64,000 nt of DNA from NCBI RefSeq assembly GCF_900109465.1, contig NZ_FOAZ01000028.1, positions 1-64,000 on the forward strand. Direction: 5' to 3'. Under the pieces are notes generated by a model. The model searched no databases and was not told the DNA's origin. It worked only from the letters and a program-made list of their open reading frames with translations. The stretch's first letter is position 1. Each line of letters opens with the position of its first letter. Shown here in pieces: positions 32,250 through 41,518 of this stretch. Position numbers and translations under genes: made by a program. This stretch comes from Streptacidiphilus jiangxiensis (GTDB lineage Bacteria > Actinomycetota > Actinomycetes > Streptomycetales > Streptomycetaceae).

Positions 32250-35200
32250 ATGCACGACGACCGCTCCACCGTCGAACGCCGCCTGCACCGGGTGCTGCGC
32301 GAGCGGATCGAACCCGCCGTCCACGGGGCCTCGGTGCCGCTGCGGGTCGCCCGCTGGGACGCGCCGGGCGAGCCGGTACCCGTCGCCGAGGGGCTGGCCG
32401 CCGCGTTCGAGGAGTGCCCGGGGGACGCGGCATGGGGGCCCGCGTGGGGCACGACGTGGTTCCGGGTGCGCGGAGAGGTCCCGGCCGGATGGGCCGGGCG
32501 GGCGGTGGAGGCGCGGCTCGACCTGGGCTTCGACCCGAACCTGCCGGGCTTCCAGTGCGAGGGCCTGGCTTACCGCTCCGACGGCACGCCGGTGAAGGGC
32601 CTGAACCCGCGCACGCCCTGGGTCCGCATCAGCGACGCGGCGCACGGCGGGGAGGCCGTGGAGCTGTACGTCGAGGCCGCCGCCAACCCGGTGCTGATCG
32701 CCCACTCCCCTACCCACCAGGGCGACCGGCTCACCAGTGACCGGGCGCCGCAGTACCGGCTCGCCCGGATGGAGCTGGCGGTCCTGGAACGGGAGGTCTG
32801 GGAGCTGGTGCAGGACCTGGAGGTGCTCGGGCAGCTGATGGAGCAGCTCTCGACGCAGGAGGCCCGCCGTTTCGACCTGTTGCGCGCGATCGAGCGCTGC
32901 CTCGACGCGCTCGACCTCGCGGACGTGGCGGGCACGGCCGCCGGGGCGCGGGCGGAACTGGCCCCGGCGCTCGCCTCGCCCGCGCACGCCTCCGCGCACA
33001 GGCTGAGCGCGGTCGGGCACGCGCACATCGACACCGCCTGGTTGTGGCCGCAGCGCGAGACGGTCCGCAAGGTCGCGCGGACCTGCGCGAACGTCGTGGA
33101 GCTGATGGACTCCCATCCGGGTTTCGTCTTCGCCATGTCCCAGGCGCAGCAGCTGGCCTGGCTCAAGGAGCACCGTCCGGAGGTGTTCGCGCGCGTCGCG
33201 GACGCCGTCGGCGCCGGGAGGTTCGTCCCGGTCGGCGGGATGTGGGTGGAGTCGGACACCAACATGGTCGGAGGTGAGGCGATGGCCCGTCAGTTCGTCT
33301 ACGGCAAGAGGTTCTTCCTGGAGGAGTTCGGCATCGAGACGCGGGAGGTGTGGCTGCCCGACTCGTTCGGCTACTCCGCCGCGCTGCCGCAGCTGGTGCA
33401 ACTGGCCGGCAATCGTTGGTTCCTCACCCAGAAGATCTCCTGGAGCCAGTCCAACCGCTTTCCGCACCACACCTTCTGGTGGGAGGGCATCGACGGCACC
33501 CGGGTGTTCACGCACTTCCCGCCCGTCGACACCTACAACAGCGACCTGAGCGGCGGGCAGCTGGCCCACGCCGCGAGCAACTACCGCGAGAAGGGCCGTG
33601 GTTCGCGCTCGCTCGTGCCGTTCGGCTGGGGTGACGGCGGGGGCGGCCCCACGCGGGAGATGCTGGCCCGGGCCGAGCGCCTGCGCGACCTGGAGGGCTC
33701 CCCACGCCTGACCGTCGAGGCGCCCGCGGCCTTCTTCGCGGCAGCCGAGGCCGAGTACCCGGACGCGCCGGTCTGGGTCGGTGAACTCTATCTGGAGCTG
33801 CACCGGGGCACCTACACCTCGCAGGCCGGGACCAAGCAGGGCAACCGCCGCGCCGAGTCGCTGCTGCACGAGGCGGAGTTGTGGTCCGCGACGGCGGCGC
33901 TGCGCGTCCCCGGCTTCGCCTACCCGTACGAGGAGCTGGAGCAGCTCTGGAAGACGACACTGCTGCACCAGTTCCACGACATCCTGCCGGGCAGCTCCAT
34001 CGCCTGGGTCCACCGCGAGGCGCGGGAGACGTACGCGCGCGTCCACGCCGAGTTGGACGCGGTGACCGCCGCCGCGCAGACGGCCCTCGCCGGCGACACG
34101 GACGACGGCTCGGACGGCGGCACGCTGCTGTTCAACGGCGCCCCGCACGCCCGTGACGGCGTCGCGGCCGGTGGTGCGGCGCCCCTGCCGGACCCCGGCC
34201 CCGCCGTCACGTCCCAGGCGGACGCGTCGGGCGGCTTCGTCCTGGACAACGGCGTGCTGCGGGTCGTGATCGATGCGCGCGGCCTGGTCGTGTCGGTGCA
34301 CGACCGCGCGACCGACCGCGAGACGCTCGCACCCGGCGGCGCCGCGAACCTGCTCCAGCTGCACCCCGACTTCCCGACCATGTGGGACGCCTGGGACATC
34401 GACGAGTTCTACCGCCACAAGGTCACCGACCTGGTCGACGTCGACGCGCTGGACGCGCGCCCGGGCGAGAAGGGCGAGGCGGTGGTCACCGTGGAGCGCC
34501 GCTTCGGCGCCGCCTCCCGGGTCCGGCAGACGGTGACGCTGCATCCCGGGGCGCGCGAGCTGGACTTCGAGACGGAGATCGACTGGCACGAGTCGGAGCA
34601 ACTGCTCAAGGCCGCCTTCCCCCTGGACGTCAAGGCCGACGTCTCCGAGGCCGAGACCCAGTTCGGCCACGTGGCGCGGCCCACCCACCGCAACACCTCT
34701 TGGGAGGCGGCGAAGTTCGAGATCTGCGCGCACCGGTGGATCCGGGTGGCCGAACCCGGTTTCGGTGTCGCGATCGCCAACGACTCCACCTACGGCCACG
34801 ACGTCACCCGCGACGTCCGCACCGACGGCGGGCAGACCACCACCGTCCGCCTCTCCCTGCTGCGCGCCCCGCGCTACCCGGATCCGGAGACCGACCAGGG
34901 CGTGCACCTGCTGCGCTACCGGCTGGTGCCGGGCGCCACCACGGCCGACGCCGTCCGCGCGGGTCACGCCCTCAACCTGCCCGTGCGGCGGGTCCCGGGG
35001 CGTGGCCAGGTCCGCCCGCTGGTCACCGTCGACGGCGAGGCGGTGGTGGTGGAGACCGTCAAGCTCGCCGACGACCGCAGCGGCGACGTGGTGGTCCGCC
35101 TGTACGAGTGCCTGGGCGGCCGCGCGGCCACCACCCTGCACCCCGGCTTCCCTCCCGCCGGGCCGGTCGTCGAGACCGACCTGCTGGAACGCCCGCTCGC

Positions 35201-35300
35201 CGGAGCCCCGGAGCACGTCCTCGACGCGGACGGCGGCCTCCCGCTGCGACTGCGTCCCTTCCAGATCCTGACCCTGCGGCTACGGCCCGACGCGCGGTAG
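32250..35300 (+). CDS. GH38 alpha-mannosidase
   Basis: 1016 residues from ATG 32250 (GGGAG 9 nt upstream). No signal peptide, so cytoplasmic. An N-terminal beta domain (to about 240) precedes the GH38 catalytic barrel, with zinc ligands in GHAHIDTAWLWPQRE (His259, Asp261) and the catalytic nucleophile Asp371 in WLPDSFGYSAALPQ. The family's helical domain and C-terminal beta domains follow (ILPGSSIAWVHREA; FPTMWDAWDIDEFY). It cleaves alpha-mannosides, probably imported oligosaccharides. No mannose transporter is adjacent; the DUF5937 regulator precedes it by 42 bp. Confidence 0.93.
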   Translation: MHDDRSTVERRLHRVLRERIEPAVHGASVPLRVARWDAPGEPVPVAEGLAAAFEECPGDAAWGPAWGTTWFRVRGEVPAGWAGRAVEARLDLGFDPNLPGFQCEGLAYRSDGTPVKGLNPRTPWVRISDAAHGGEAVELYVEAAANPVLIAHSPTHQGDRLTSDRAPQYRLARMELAVLEREVWELVQDLEVLGQLMEQLSTQEARRFDLLRAIERCLDALDLADVAGTAAGARAELAPALASPAHASAHRLSAVGHAHIDTAWLWPQRETVRKVARTCANVVELMDSHPGFVFAMSQAQQLAWLKEHRPEVFARVADAVGAGRFVPVGGMWVESDTNMVGGEAMARQFVYGKRFFLEEFGIETREVWLPDSFGYSAALPQLVQLAGNRWFLTQKISWSQSNRFPHHTFWWEGIDGTRVFTHFPPVDTYNSDLSGGQLAHAASNYREKGRGSRSLVPFGWGDGGGGPTREMLARAERLRDLEGSPRLTVEAPAAFFAAAEAEYPDAPVWVGELYLELHRGTYTSQAGTKQGNRRAESLLHEAELWSATAALRVPGFAYPYEELEQLWKTTLLHQFHDILPGSSIAWVHREARETYARVHAELDAVTAAAQTALAGDTDDGSDGGTLLFNGAPHARDGVAAGGAAPLPDPGPAVTSQADASGGFVLDNGVLRVVIDARGLVVSVHDRATDRETLAPGGAANLLQLHPDFPTMWDAWDIDEFYRHKVTDLVDVDALDARPGEKGEAVVTVERRFGAASRVRQTVTLHPGARELDFETEIDWHESEQLLKAAFPLDVKADVSEAETQFGHVARPTHRNTSWEAAKFEICAHRWIRVAEPGFGVAIANDSTYGHDVTRDVRTDGGQTTTVRLSLLRAPRYPDPETDQGVHLLRYRLVPGATTADAVRAGHALNLPVRRVPGRGQVRPLVTVDGEAVVVETVKLADDRSGDVVVRLYECLGGRAATTLHPGFPPAGPVVETDLLERPLAGAPEHVLDADGGLPLRLRPFQILTLRLRPDAR

Positions 35301-35424
35301 TCGCACCGCGCTGGTTCACCCGGGTGGTCCGCAGGCGACGCGGACCGCCATCGGGGGCGGCCCGGAGCGTACGTGACTAGCGTGGCAGCTGAGCCGACTC
35401 CCCTCACCGTCTGCGAGGTCCGCC

Positions 35425-35844
35425 ATGAGCCTGAGCATCCGCAACCAGCTGCCCGGAACGGTCACGTCCGTCACCGCCGGCCCCGCCATGGCGACCGTCC
35501 AGGCCCGCCTGGCGGGCGGCCAGACCATCACCGCGGCGATCACCACCGACGCGGCCACGGACCTCGGCCTGAAGCCCGGCACCGCTGTCCACGCCGTCGT
35601 CAAGGCCACCGAGGTCTCCCTGGCCACCGGCCCGGTCGAGGGCCTCAGCATCCGCAACCAGCTCCCGGGCACGGTCACCTCGGTCACCCCGGGCGCGGCG
35701 ATGGCCTCGGTCAAGGTCGCCATCGACGGCGGCGAGCTGACGGCCGCGATCACCGAGCAGGCGGCCTCCGAGCTGGCCCTGGCACCCGGCACGCCGGTGA
35801 CCGCTTTGGTCAAGGCGACGGACGTGTCGCTGTCCTCGGACTGA
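35425..35844 (+). CDS. Tandem Mop (molybdopterin/molybdate-binding) protein
   Basis: 139 residues made of two near-identical TOBE/Mop domains of about 68 residues. Each begins LSIRNQLPGTVTSV and ends with VVKATEVSLA or LVKATDVSLS. Mop domains assemble into rings that bind molybdate or tungstate in the cytoplasm, acting as buffers. The duplication is also obvious at DNA level. No Mo-transporter or cofactor genes are adjacent; the gene stands alone between two glycosidases. Confidence 0.9.
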   Translation: MSLSIRNQLPGTVTSVTAGPAMATVQARLAGGQTITAAITTDAATDLGLKPGTAVHAVVKATEVSLATGPVEGLSIRNQLPGTVTSVTPGAAMASVKVAIDGGELTAAITEQAASELALAPGTPVTALVKATDVSLSSD

Positions 35845-35868
35845 GTTCGCAAAGCAGAGCGAAGGCTA

Positions 35869-35920
35869 TTGACGGGTCATCAGCAACTGCCTACTGTCAC
35901 CTTTCGTCGGTATCAGTTGC
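35869..35920 (+). promoter_or_regulatory. Strong promoter and inverted repeat upstream of the GH59 gene
   Basis: TTGACG (35869-35874), 17 bp, then TACTGT (35892-35897) is the best vegetative-type promoter in the window. Inverted arms GCAACTG (35883-35889) and CAGTTGC (35914-35920) flank the -10 and the likely start site, so a repressor there would block transcription. Confidence 0.65.
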
Positions 35921-35980
35921 TTTCTGTTTGATCAGCGCGCGTCTCCCCGTTTCTTCCTGTTGGATTCGGAGGCACCGCCC

Positions 35981-38419
35981 ATGCCGTCCCGTCACCGGCC
36001 GCGCCCGTTCCGCCTGGGCTCCGCCCTGCTCGCCCTGCTGCTCGCACTCCTGCTCGCCCAACTGCCCGGCAGTGCCCGGGCGGCGACGACCACGACCGCC
36101 GTCACCGTCGACGGCACCGCCACCGGTCGGACCTTCGACGGTGTCGGCGCCATCTCCGGTGGCGGCGGGAACTCCCGCCTGCTCGCCGACTACCCCGAAC
36201 CCCAGCGCAGCCAGATCCTGGACTACCTGTTCAAGCCCGGCTACGGCGCCGCCCTGCAGATCCTCAAGGTCGAGATCGGCGGGGACACCAACTCCACCGA
36301 CGGTTCCGAGCTCAGCCACGAGCACACCCGCGGCGTCGTCGACTGCAACGCCGGCTACGAGTGGTGGCTGATGGAGCAGGCCAAGGCCCGCAACCCCGGC
36401 ATCAAGGTCTACGGCCTCGCCTGGGGCGCACCGGGCTGGGTCGGCGGCGGGAACTTCTGGTCGCAGGACATGGTCGACTACCTGATCTCCTGGCTCGGCT
36501 GTGCCAAGTCCCACGGTCTGACCATCGACTACCTCGGCGGCTGGAACGAACGCGGTTTCAACGCGGGCTGGTACGAGAACCTGCATGCGGCACTCGCGGC
36601 CAACGGCTACGCCACCAAGGTCGTCGGCGCCGACAGCGACTGGTCCATCGCGACGAGCATGCGGTCCGACTCCGCGCTGAACTCCGCCGTCGACGTCATC
36701 GGCGCGCACTACCCGTGCAGTTACATGTCGGCGATGACGACCTGCTCCAGCAGTGCGGACGCGCAGGCCACCGGCAAGCAGCTGTGGGCCAGCGAGAACG
36801 GCTCGGAGGACTTCGACACCGGCGGCGCACCCATCGCCCGGGCGATCAACCGCGGCTACCTGGACGCGAAGATGAGCGCGTTCATCAACTGGCCGCTGGT
36901 GGCCTCGATCTACCAGAACCTGCCCTACAACACGATGGGCCTGATGACGGCCACCCAGCCCTGGTCCGGGCACTACCAGGTCGGCCAGAGCCTGTGGGCG
37001 GTCGCGCAGACGACCCAGTTCACGGCGCCCGGCTGGCAGTACCTCGACAGCGGCAGCGGCTACCTGGGCGGCAACCGCGCCAACGGCAGCTACGTCAGCT
37101 ACCGCTCGCCGGACAAGTCCGCGTGGAGCACCGTCGTCGAGACCCTCGACGCCACCGCCGCGCAGACGGTGACCTTCCAGGTCAAGGGCGGCCTGCCGGG
37201 CGGTGCCCTGCACGTGTGGTCCAGCGACTTCGGCTCCACCAACCAGGGCTCCTACCTGGTCAAGGGCACGGACCTGACCGCGAGCGGCGGGGTCTACACG
37301 CTCACGCTCCAACCGAACCACGTCTACACCGTCACCACCACGACCGGCCAGGGCGCGGGCACCGCCGTCTCGCCGAGCCGGTCCGTGCTGCCGCTCCCCT
37401 ACAGCGCGCCGATCGCCGCGACCGCGACCGGCACCGAGGTCCCGTACCTGTCGGCGATCAACGGGGCCTTCCAGGCCGAACCGTGCGCGGGCGGCCGGTC
37501 CGGCAGCTGCGTGCAGCAGATGGCGACGACCGCGCCGATCGCCTGGGACAACGCCAGTGACCCGTACGCGGTGACCGGCGACCTGTCCTGGTCCGACTAC
37601 ACCGTCTCCGTCGACACGCTGCTCCAACAGTCCGGCTCCGCCGTCCTGTTGGGTCGGGTCGGCCTGCAGAAGGGCTTCTCCCCGGCCGACGTCGACGCCT
37701 ACCAGCTGAAACTGTCGGACACCGGGGCCTGGTCGCTTGCGCGCAACAGCTCCGGCGGCACCCTGACCACCCTCGCCTCCGGCTCCGTCACCGCGCCGGG
37801 CACGGGCAGTTGGCACAACCTCGCGCTGACCTTCGCGGGCAGCACCGTCACCGCCGCGATCGACGGCACCCGGGTCGGGGGCGCGGTCACCGACGCGAAC
37901 TACGGCTCGGGCCAAATCGGCGTCGGCACCTCCGGCTGGATCGGTGCGCAGTTCGCCAACCTGAACGTCACACCGGGCGCGGCCACCGACCTGTCCGGCA
38001 CCTATGTGCTCGTCGACGCCAACAGCGGCCAGGCCATGGACGCCAAGGGCCAGGGCACGACCGACGGCACGCCGATCATCCAGTGGGGACGCAACGGCGG
38101 CGCCAACCAGGAGTGGACACTCGCTCCCGCCGGCGGCGGCTACTACACCGTGACCGGCGTCGGCAGCGGCAAGGCACTGGACGTGCCGAACGCGAGCTCG
38201 GTGGAGGCCACCGGGCTGGAGCTGTGGACGGCGAACGGCGGCACCAACCAGCAGTGGCTGATCGCCCCCGCAGGCAACGGGAACTACACCCTGGAGAGCC
38301 GCTCCGACGCCGAACTCGCGGACGTCAACGGCGGATCGCTCACGGCGGGCGCGACGGTGCTGCAGTGGCCGCTGAACGGCGGCACGAACCAGCAGTGGCA
38401 GCTGGTCAAGGTCGGCTGA
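35981..38419 (+). CDS. Secreted GH59-type galactosidase with C-terminal ricin-type CBM13
   Basis: 812 residues from ATG 35981 (GGAGG 9 nt upstream). Signal peptide to about residue 34 (LLALLLALLLAQLPGSARA). The catalytic domain of the galactocerebrosidase/GH59 (GH30-like) type has FDGVGAISGGGGNSRLL, acid/base Glu190 in GGWNERGFN and nucleophile Glu272 in LWASENGSED. A beta-sandwich and lectin-like region (about 500-670; YTVSVDTLLQQ...IGVGTSGWIG) is followed by a ricin B-type CBM13 (about 680-810) with QxW motifs (NQEW, NQQW, NQQW). It likely cleaves terminal beta-galactosides outside the cell. Confidence 0.88.
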   Translation: MPSRHRPRPFRLGSALLALLLALLLAQLPGSARAATTTTAVTVDGTATGRTFDGVGAISGGGGNSRLLADYPEPQRSQILDYLFKPGYGAALQILKVEIGGDTNSTDGSELSHEHTRGVVDCNAGYEWWLMEQAKARNPGIKVYGLAWGAPGWVGGGNFWSQDMVDYLISWLGCAKSHGLTIDYLGGWNERGFNAGWYENLHAALAANGYATKVVGADSDWSIATSMRSDSALNSAVDVIGAHYPCSYMSAMTTCSSSADAQATGKQLWASENGSEDFDTGGAPIARAINRGYLDAKMSAFINWPLVASIYQNLPYNTMGLMTATQPWSGHYQVGQSLWAVAQTTQFTAPGWQYLDSGSGYLGGNRANGSYVSYRSPDKSAWSTVVETLDATAAQTVTFQVKGGLPGGALHVWSSDFGSTNQGSYLVKGTDLTASGGVYTLTLQPNHVYTVTTTTGQGAGTAVSPSRSVLPLPYSAPIAATATGTEVPYLSAINGAFQAEPCAGGRSGSCVQQMATTAPIAWDNASDPYAVTGDLSWSDYTVSVDTLLQQSGSAVLLGRVGLQKGFSPADVDAYQLKLSDTGAWSLARNSSGGTLTTLASGSVTAPGTGSWHNLALTFAGSTVTAAIDGTRVGGAVTDANYGSGQIGVGTSGWIGAQFANLNVTPGAATDLSGTYVLVDANSGQAMDAKGQGTTDGTPIIQWGRNGGANQEWTLAPAGGGYYTVTGVGSGKALDVPNASSVEATGLELWTANGGTNQQWLIAPAGNGNYTLESRSDAELADVNGGSLTAGATVLQWPLNGGTNQQWQLVKVG

Positions 38420-38437
38420 CCCGGCCGCCACGAACGT

Positions 38438-38477
38438 CCGTCCCCTCCCGGCCACGGCAGCAGCCGGGAGGGGACGG
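38438..38477. terminator. 15-bp stem terminator
   Basis: CCGTCCCCTCCCGGC (38438-38452) and GCCGGGAGGGGACGG (38463-38477) form a perfect stem with a 10-nt loop, 18 bp after the GH59 stop. Confidence 0.8.
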
Positions 38478-38547
38478 GCTTCTCAACTGCTCCCCCTGGC
38501 CGTATCTTCGGCTCCCGGACTGCGCGACGGCGAGAAGGAGCGGACGC

Positions 38548-39408
38548 ATGGCTGACGGGACCGCGCTGAGCGGGCGCGCCCTGGTCCTGGGCGGTGGCGG
38601 GCTGACCGGCATCGGCTGGGAGTGCGGCGTCCTGGCCGGCCTGGCCGAGGCGGGCCTCGACCTCGGCGCGGACGCGGACCTGGTCGTCGGCACCTCGGCC
38701 GGCTCCGTGGTCGGCGCACAGCTCGCCTCCGGCCTGATCGGCGCGCGCGAGCTGTACGAGCGGCAGCTCCTGCACGTCCCCGGCGAGACGGGCGACCGCC
38801 TCGGCGCCGCCGTCCTCGCCCGCTACGCATGGGGCGTGCTGCGGTCCCGTGACGCGGAGACCTTCGGCGCCCGCATGGGCGCGTTGGCGCTCGCCGCCCC
38901 GCCGTCCGGCGCCTCCGCCCACCGCGAGGTGCTCGCGGAACGCCTGCTCAGCCACGCCTGGCCGGAACGCCGCCTGGTCGTCACCGCCGTCGACGCGCAC
39001 AGCGGCGTGCGCGCCGCGTTCGACCGCGACGGCGAGGTCGACCTGCTGGACGCCGTCGCCGCCAGCTGCGCTGTCCCGGGCGTGTGGCCGCCGATCAGCG
39101 CGGCCGGACGGCACTGGATCGACGGCGGGATCCGCTCCGCCACCAACGCCGACCTGGCCGCCGGGTACGCGAGCGTGGTCGTCGTCGCGCCCATCGCCGC
39201 CGGCGGCGGCCCGATCCCCAGCGCCCGCAGCCAGGCCGCGCGCCTGGCCGCGGCGGGCGCGCGAGTCACCCTGATCACCCCCGACCGCGCGGCGCGGCGC
39301 GCCTTCGGCCGCAACGTCCTCGACCCCGCCCGCCGCGCCCCCGCCGCGCGCGCCGGACTGGCCCAGGCCGCAGCCCACGTCGCGGAGGTCGCGGCCGTGT
39401 GGCGGTGA
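38548..39408 (+). CDS. Patatin-like phospholipase
   Basis: 286 residues; AAGGAG 8 nt before the ATG. Glycine-rich oxyanion loop LGGGGLTGIGWECGVL (about 14-28), nucleophile elbow GTSAGS with Ser50, and catalytic-dyad Asp in DGGIRS (Asp192). No signal peptide. It should act as a lipid acyl hydrolase. It follows a terminator and has its own start region, and is convergent with the next gene (11 bp between stops). Confidence 0.88.
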   Translation: MADGTALSGRALVLGGGGLTGIGWECGVLAGLAEAGLDLGADADLVVGTSAGSVVGAQLASGLIGARELYERQLLHVPGETGDRLGAAVLARYAWGVLRSRDAETFGARMGALALAAPPSGASAHREVLAERLLSHAWPERRLVVTAVDAHSGVRAAFDRDGEVDLLDAVAASCAVPGVWPPISAAGRHWIDGGIRSATNADLAAGYASVVVVAPIAAGGGPIPSARSQAARLAAAGARVTLITPDRAARRAFGRNVLDPARRAPAARAGLAQAAAHVAEVAAVWR

Positions 39409-39419
39409 GGCCCCGGACG

Positions 39420-39869
39420 TCAGTACTCCTGGGTGAGGTAGCGGGCGCAGGAGCCCCGCAAGTACAGCTCCAGCTCCTCGCCCACGATCCCCTCGTACCT
39501 GGCGGCGTACTCGGCGATCAGGCGCATCTGGTGGATGACGCCGCCCTCCAGGGCCCACAGCCGTGATTGGCCGGGCGGCGGCGCCCCGGGGCCGATCTGC
39601 TCCGCCACGAAGAGGGCCATCGGCCCGGGCTCCAGCCGCGCCAGCTCCTGCGGGTAGGCGCGCTGCAGACGCTCCAGGTACCCCTGCACCGTGGCCACGC
39701 TCTCCTGACCGGAGAACGGGCGTTCCACCACGTTGCGGAAGAACGCGTTGAGCACGCCGACGAACGCGGGCCCGGCGAGCGCGATGTCCTTCTCGAACTC
39801 CCGTGCCTGCCGCCCCTCCACGATGACGGCGCGAAGGACGCGGTGTGCCCGGCTGACGGACTCGTCCAT
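39420..39869 (-). CDS. Hypothetical protein, 149 aa
   Basis: Not recognised. ATG 39869 follows GGGAGG with 6-nt spacing. An alpha-helical soluble protein (SVSRAHRVLRAVIVEGRQAREFEKDIALAG, LNAFFRNVVERPFSG) with a C-terminus VGEELELYLRGSCARYLTQ. No membrane segment or catalytic motif is visible. Codon use fits its neighbours. It is tandem with nothing; the peptidoglycan-binding gene upstream on the same strand ends 122 bp earlier. Confidence 0.65.
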   Translation of the reverse strand: MDESVSRAHRVLRAVIVEGRQAREFEKDIALAGPAFVGVLNAFFRNVVERPFSGQESVATVQGYLERLQRAYPQELARLEPGPMALFVAEQIGPGAPPPGQSRLWALEGGVIHQMRLIAEYAARYEGIVGEELELYLRGSCARYLTQEY

Positions 39870-39991
39870 GAACTGCCTCCCTTCGATCACCCGGTGCCGA
39901 ACGGCGACCGGACGTTCCTGATCGTGGGGGTGGGACGGAAGCGAGGCCAGGTCAGCCCACCGGCCATCGGTGACCGGTCGTGTGCGAGCCG

Positions 39992-40666
39992 TCAGTTGCC
40001 GGGGTCGAGCGCGGCGCGGCTCGCCGGGCCGTACACGCCGGCCGGATCGCCGGTGATGCCCCGGTCCTGCTGAAGCTGCGTCACCCCGCGGGTGGTGGCC
40101 GTGTCGTAGACGCCGGTGACCGAGACGTAGGTGAACCCCTGCTGGAACAGCAGCTGTTGCAGCCGGGCGACGGCCGGGCCGCTGTCGCCGGGGCGCAGCG
40201 TACCGTCCGTCGCGGCGGGCGACGCGCTCGCCGCAGGGGTGGCGGACGCCGGAACGGACGCGGCGGCGGAGGTGGGCACCGCCGGAGCGTGCGAGTGCGC
40301 CGCGCCCGGACTCGCACTCCCCCGCGGACGTGTCGCAGGAGCCGACGTCCCGGCCCCGCCCGTCGTGGGCAGCGCCGCCCGGGCCGCCTGTGGCGTGCCG
40401 CCGGCACTCGGAGTCCTGCCGTCCGACGTCGCCACGACCAGCACACCCACGGCGGCGACGGCCGCCAGCACCAGGGCCGCCGTCAGCGCGGCGGAGCGAC
40501 GGCGGCCACGGCGGGCCTCGCGCTGCGCGCCGCGCCCGTCGGCGGAGGCCGGAACGGGCGGCAGGTCGCGCTGCGTCGGCCACGGCTCGGGCGGGTCGGC
40601 GGGCCCGTCCGCCGCACCGGTCAGGGCGGCGACATAGGGGCGGACAAGTTCGGGCTGGGGCTCCAT
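39992..40666 (-). CDS. Single-pass membrane protein with peptidoglycan-binding domain
   Basis: 224 residues from ATG 40666. A cytoplasmic N-terminus (about 1-55, with a basic EARRGRRR cluster), one membrane segment (about 59-80; ALTAALVLAAVAAVGVLVV), a long Ala/Pro/Ser/Thr linker (about 85-150) and a PG_binding_1 domain (about 153-222; LRPGDSGPAVARLQQLLFQQGF, GVYDTATTRGVTQLQQDRGI). It probably tethers a cytoplasmic function to the cell wall. It is divergent from the TetR gene. The N-terminus recalls proteins partnered with ECF sigma factors, but no sigma gene is near. Confidence 0.82.
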   Translation of the reverse strand: MEPQPELVRPYVAALTGAADGPADPPEPWPTQRDLPPVPASADGRGAQREARRGRRRSAALTAALVLAAVAAVGVLVVATSDGRTPSAGGTPQAARAALPTTGGAGTSAPATRPRGSASPGAAHSHAPAVPTSAAASVPASATPAASASPAATDGTLRPGDSGPAVARLQQLLFQQGFTYVSVTGVYDTATTRGVTQLQQDRGITGDPAGVYGPASRAALDPGN

Positions 40667-40789
40667 GGGTCGCAGATCATACGGATATCCGCCCCCTTGT
40701 GCCGGTGCCGTTCTCCCTGTGCACGGACGACCGGTATCCTGCCGCGCCCTCTCGACGACCGGGTGCTTCGTTGATACATTCCCGTATCG

Positions 40790-40805
40790 GATACATCGAT
40801 GTATC
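40790..40805. promoter_or_regulatory. TetR operator, perfect 16-bp palindrome
   Basis: GATACATCGATGTATC lies 26 bp before the TetR start. A related half-pair, GATACAT...GTATC (40773-40788), lies just upstream. Likely the autoregulatory site controlling the tetR-dehydrogenase pair. Confidence 0.7.
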
Positions 40806-40831
40806 GAAACGCGAGCGGGAGGAGCACCCGG

Positions 40832-41518
40832 ATGCCGCCGACCGGCCAGGTGCGGGTCACCCGCCGACGAGCCGAGACCCGGGCGCGACTGCTGGAGGCC
40901 GCCTTCGAGGTCTTCGCGGCCGAGGGCTTCGGCCACAGCACCATCGAGGCCGTCTGCGACCGGGCCGGCTACACGCGCGGCGCGTTCTACTCCAACTTCA
41001 AGGACCTCGACGAGCTCTTCTTCGCGCTCTACGACGACCGCTCCGCGGTCATCGCCGGTCAGCTCGGCGAGGCCCTCGCCGCGACGGGGGCAGTGGCGGA
41101 GGCGGCCGACGCGACGCTCGCCGAGCTCACCGCCCGGGTGACCGGCGTGCTGCTGCTCGACCGCGACTGGCTGCTGGTGAAGACCGAGTTCCTGCTGCAC
41201 GCCGCCCGACGACCCGACGTCGCCCGCGCGCTCGCGGACCACCGGGCCGTCCTGCACGGGGCCGTCGCCCAACGGCTGAGCGAACTGGCAAGCCGGAACC
41301 GCCCCTTGCCGCCCGCTCTCGCCGACGCCGACTCGGCCGCGCACGCGGTCATCGCGCTCTACGACGGCGTCACCGTCCAACTCCTGCTCGACGGCGACGT
41401 GGACGCCGCCCGCGCCTGGCTCGGCCGGCTGATCACCGCCCTGCTCTCGTCCGCAGACACCGCCACCCCCACAGAGGCGACCACCCCCCACCCCGAGGAG
41501 TCCACCCATGGACGCTGA
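40832..41518 (+). CDS. TetR-family regulator
   Basis: 228 residues from ATG 40832 (GGGAGGAG with 7-nt spacing; the ATG at 40799 lies inside the operator). The N-terminal HTH (about 10-60; RLLEAAFEVFAAEGFGHSTIEAVCDRAGYTRGAFYSNFKDLDELFF) is followed by a ligand domain (about 70-210). The C-terminus overlaps the FAD-dehydrogenase start by 11 nt, so the pair is co-expressed and the dehydrogenase substrate may be the inducer. Confidence 0.9.
   Translation: MPPTGQVRVTRRRAETRARLLEAAFEVFAAEGFGHSTIEAVCDRAGYTRGAFYSNFKDLDELFFALYDDRSAVIAGQLGEALAATGAVAEAADATLAELTARVTGVLLLDRDWLLVKTEFLLHAARRPDVARALADHRAVLHGAVAQRLSELASRNRPLPPALADADSAAHAVIALYDGVTVQLLLDGDVDAARAWLGRLITALLSSADTATPTEATTPHPEESTHGR

Noticed and set aside
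31164-35216. A 1350-codon minus-strand open frame opposite the alpha-mannosidase
   Set aside because: Antisense to a complete GH38 gene with intact catalytic motifs; composition is typical of a shadow frame.
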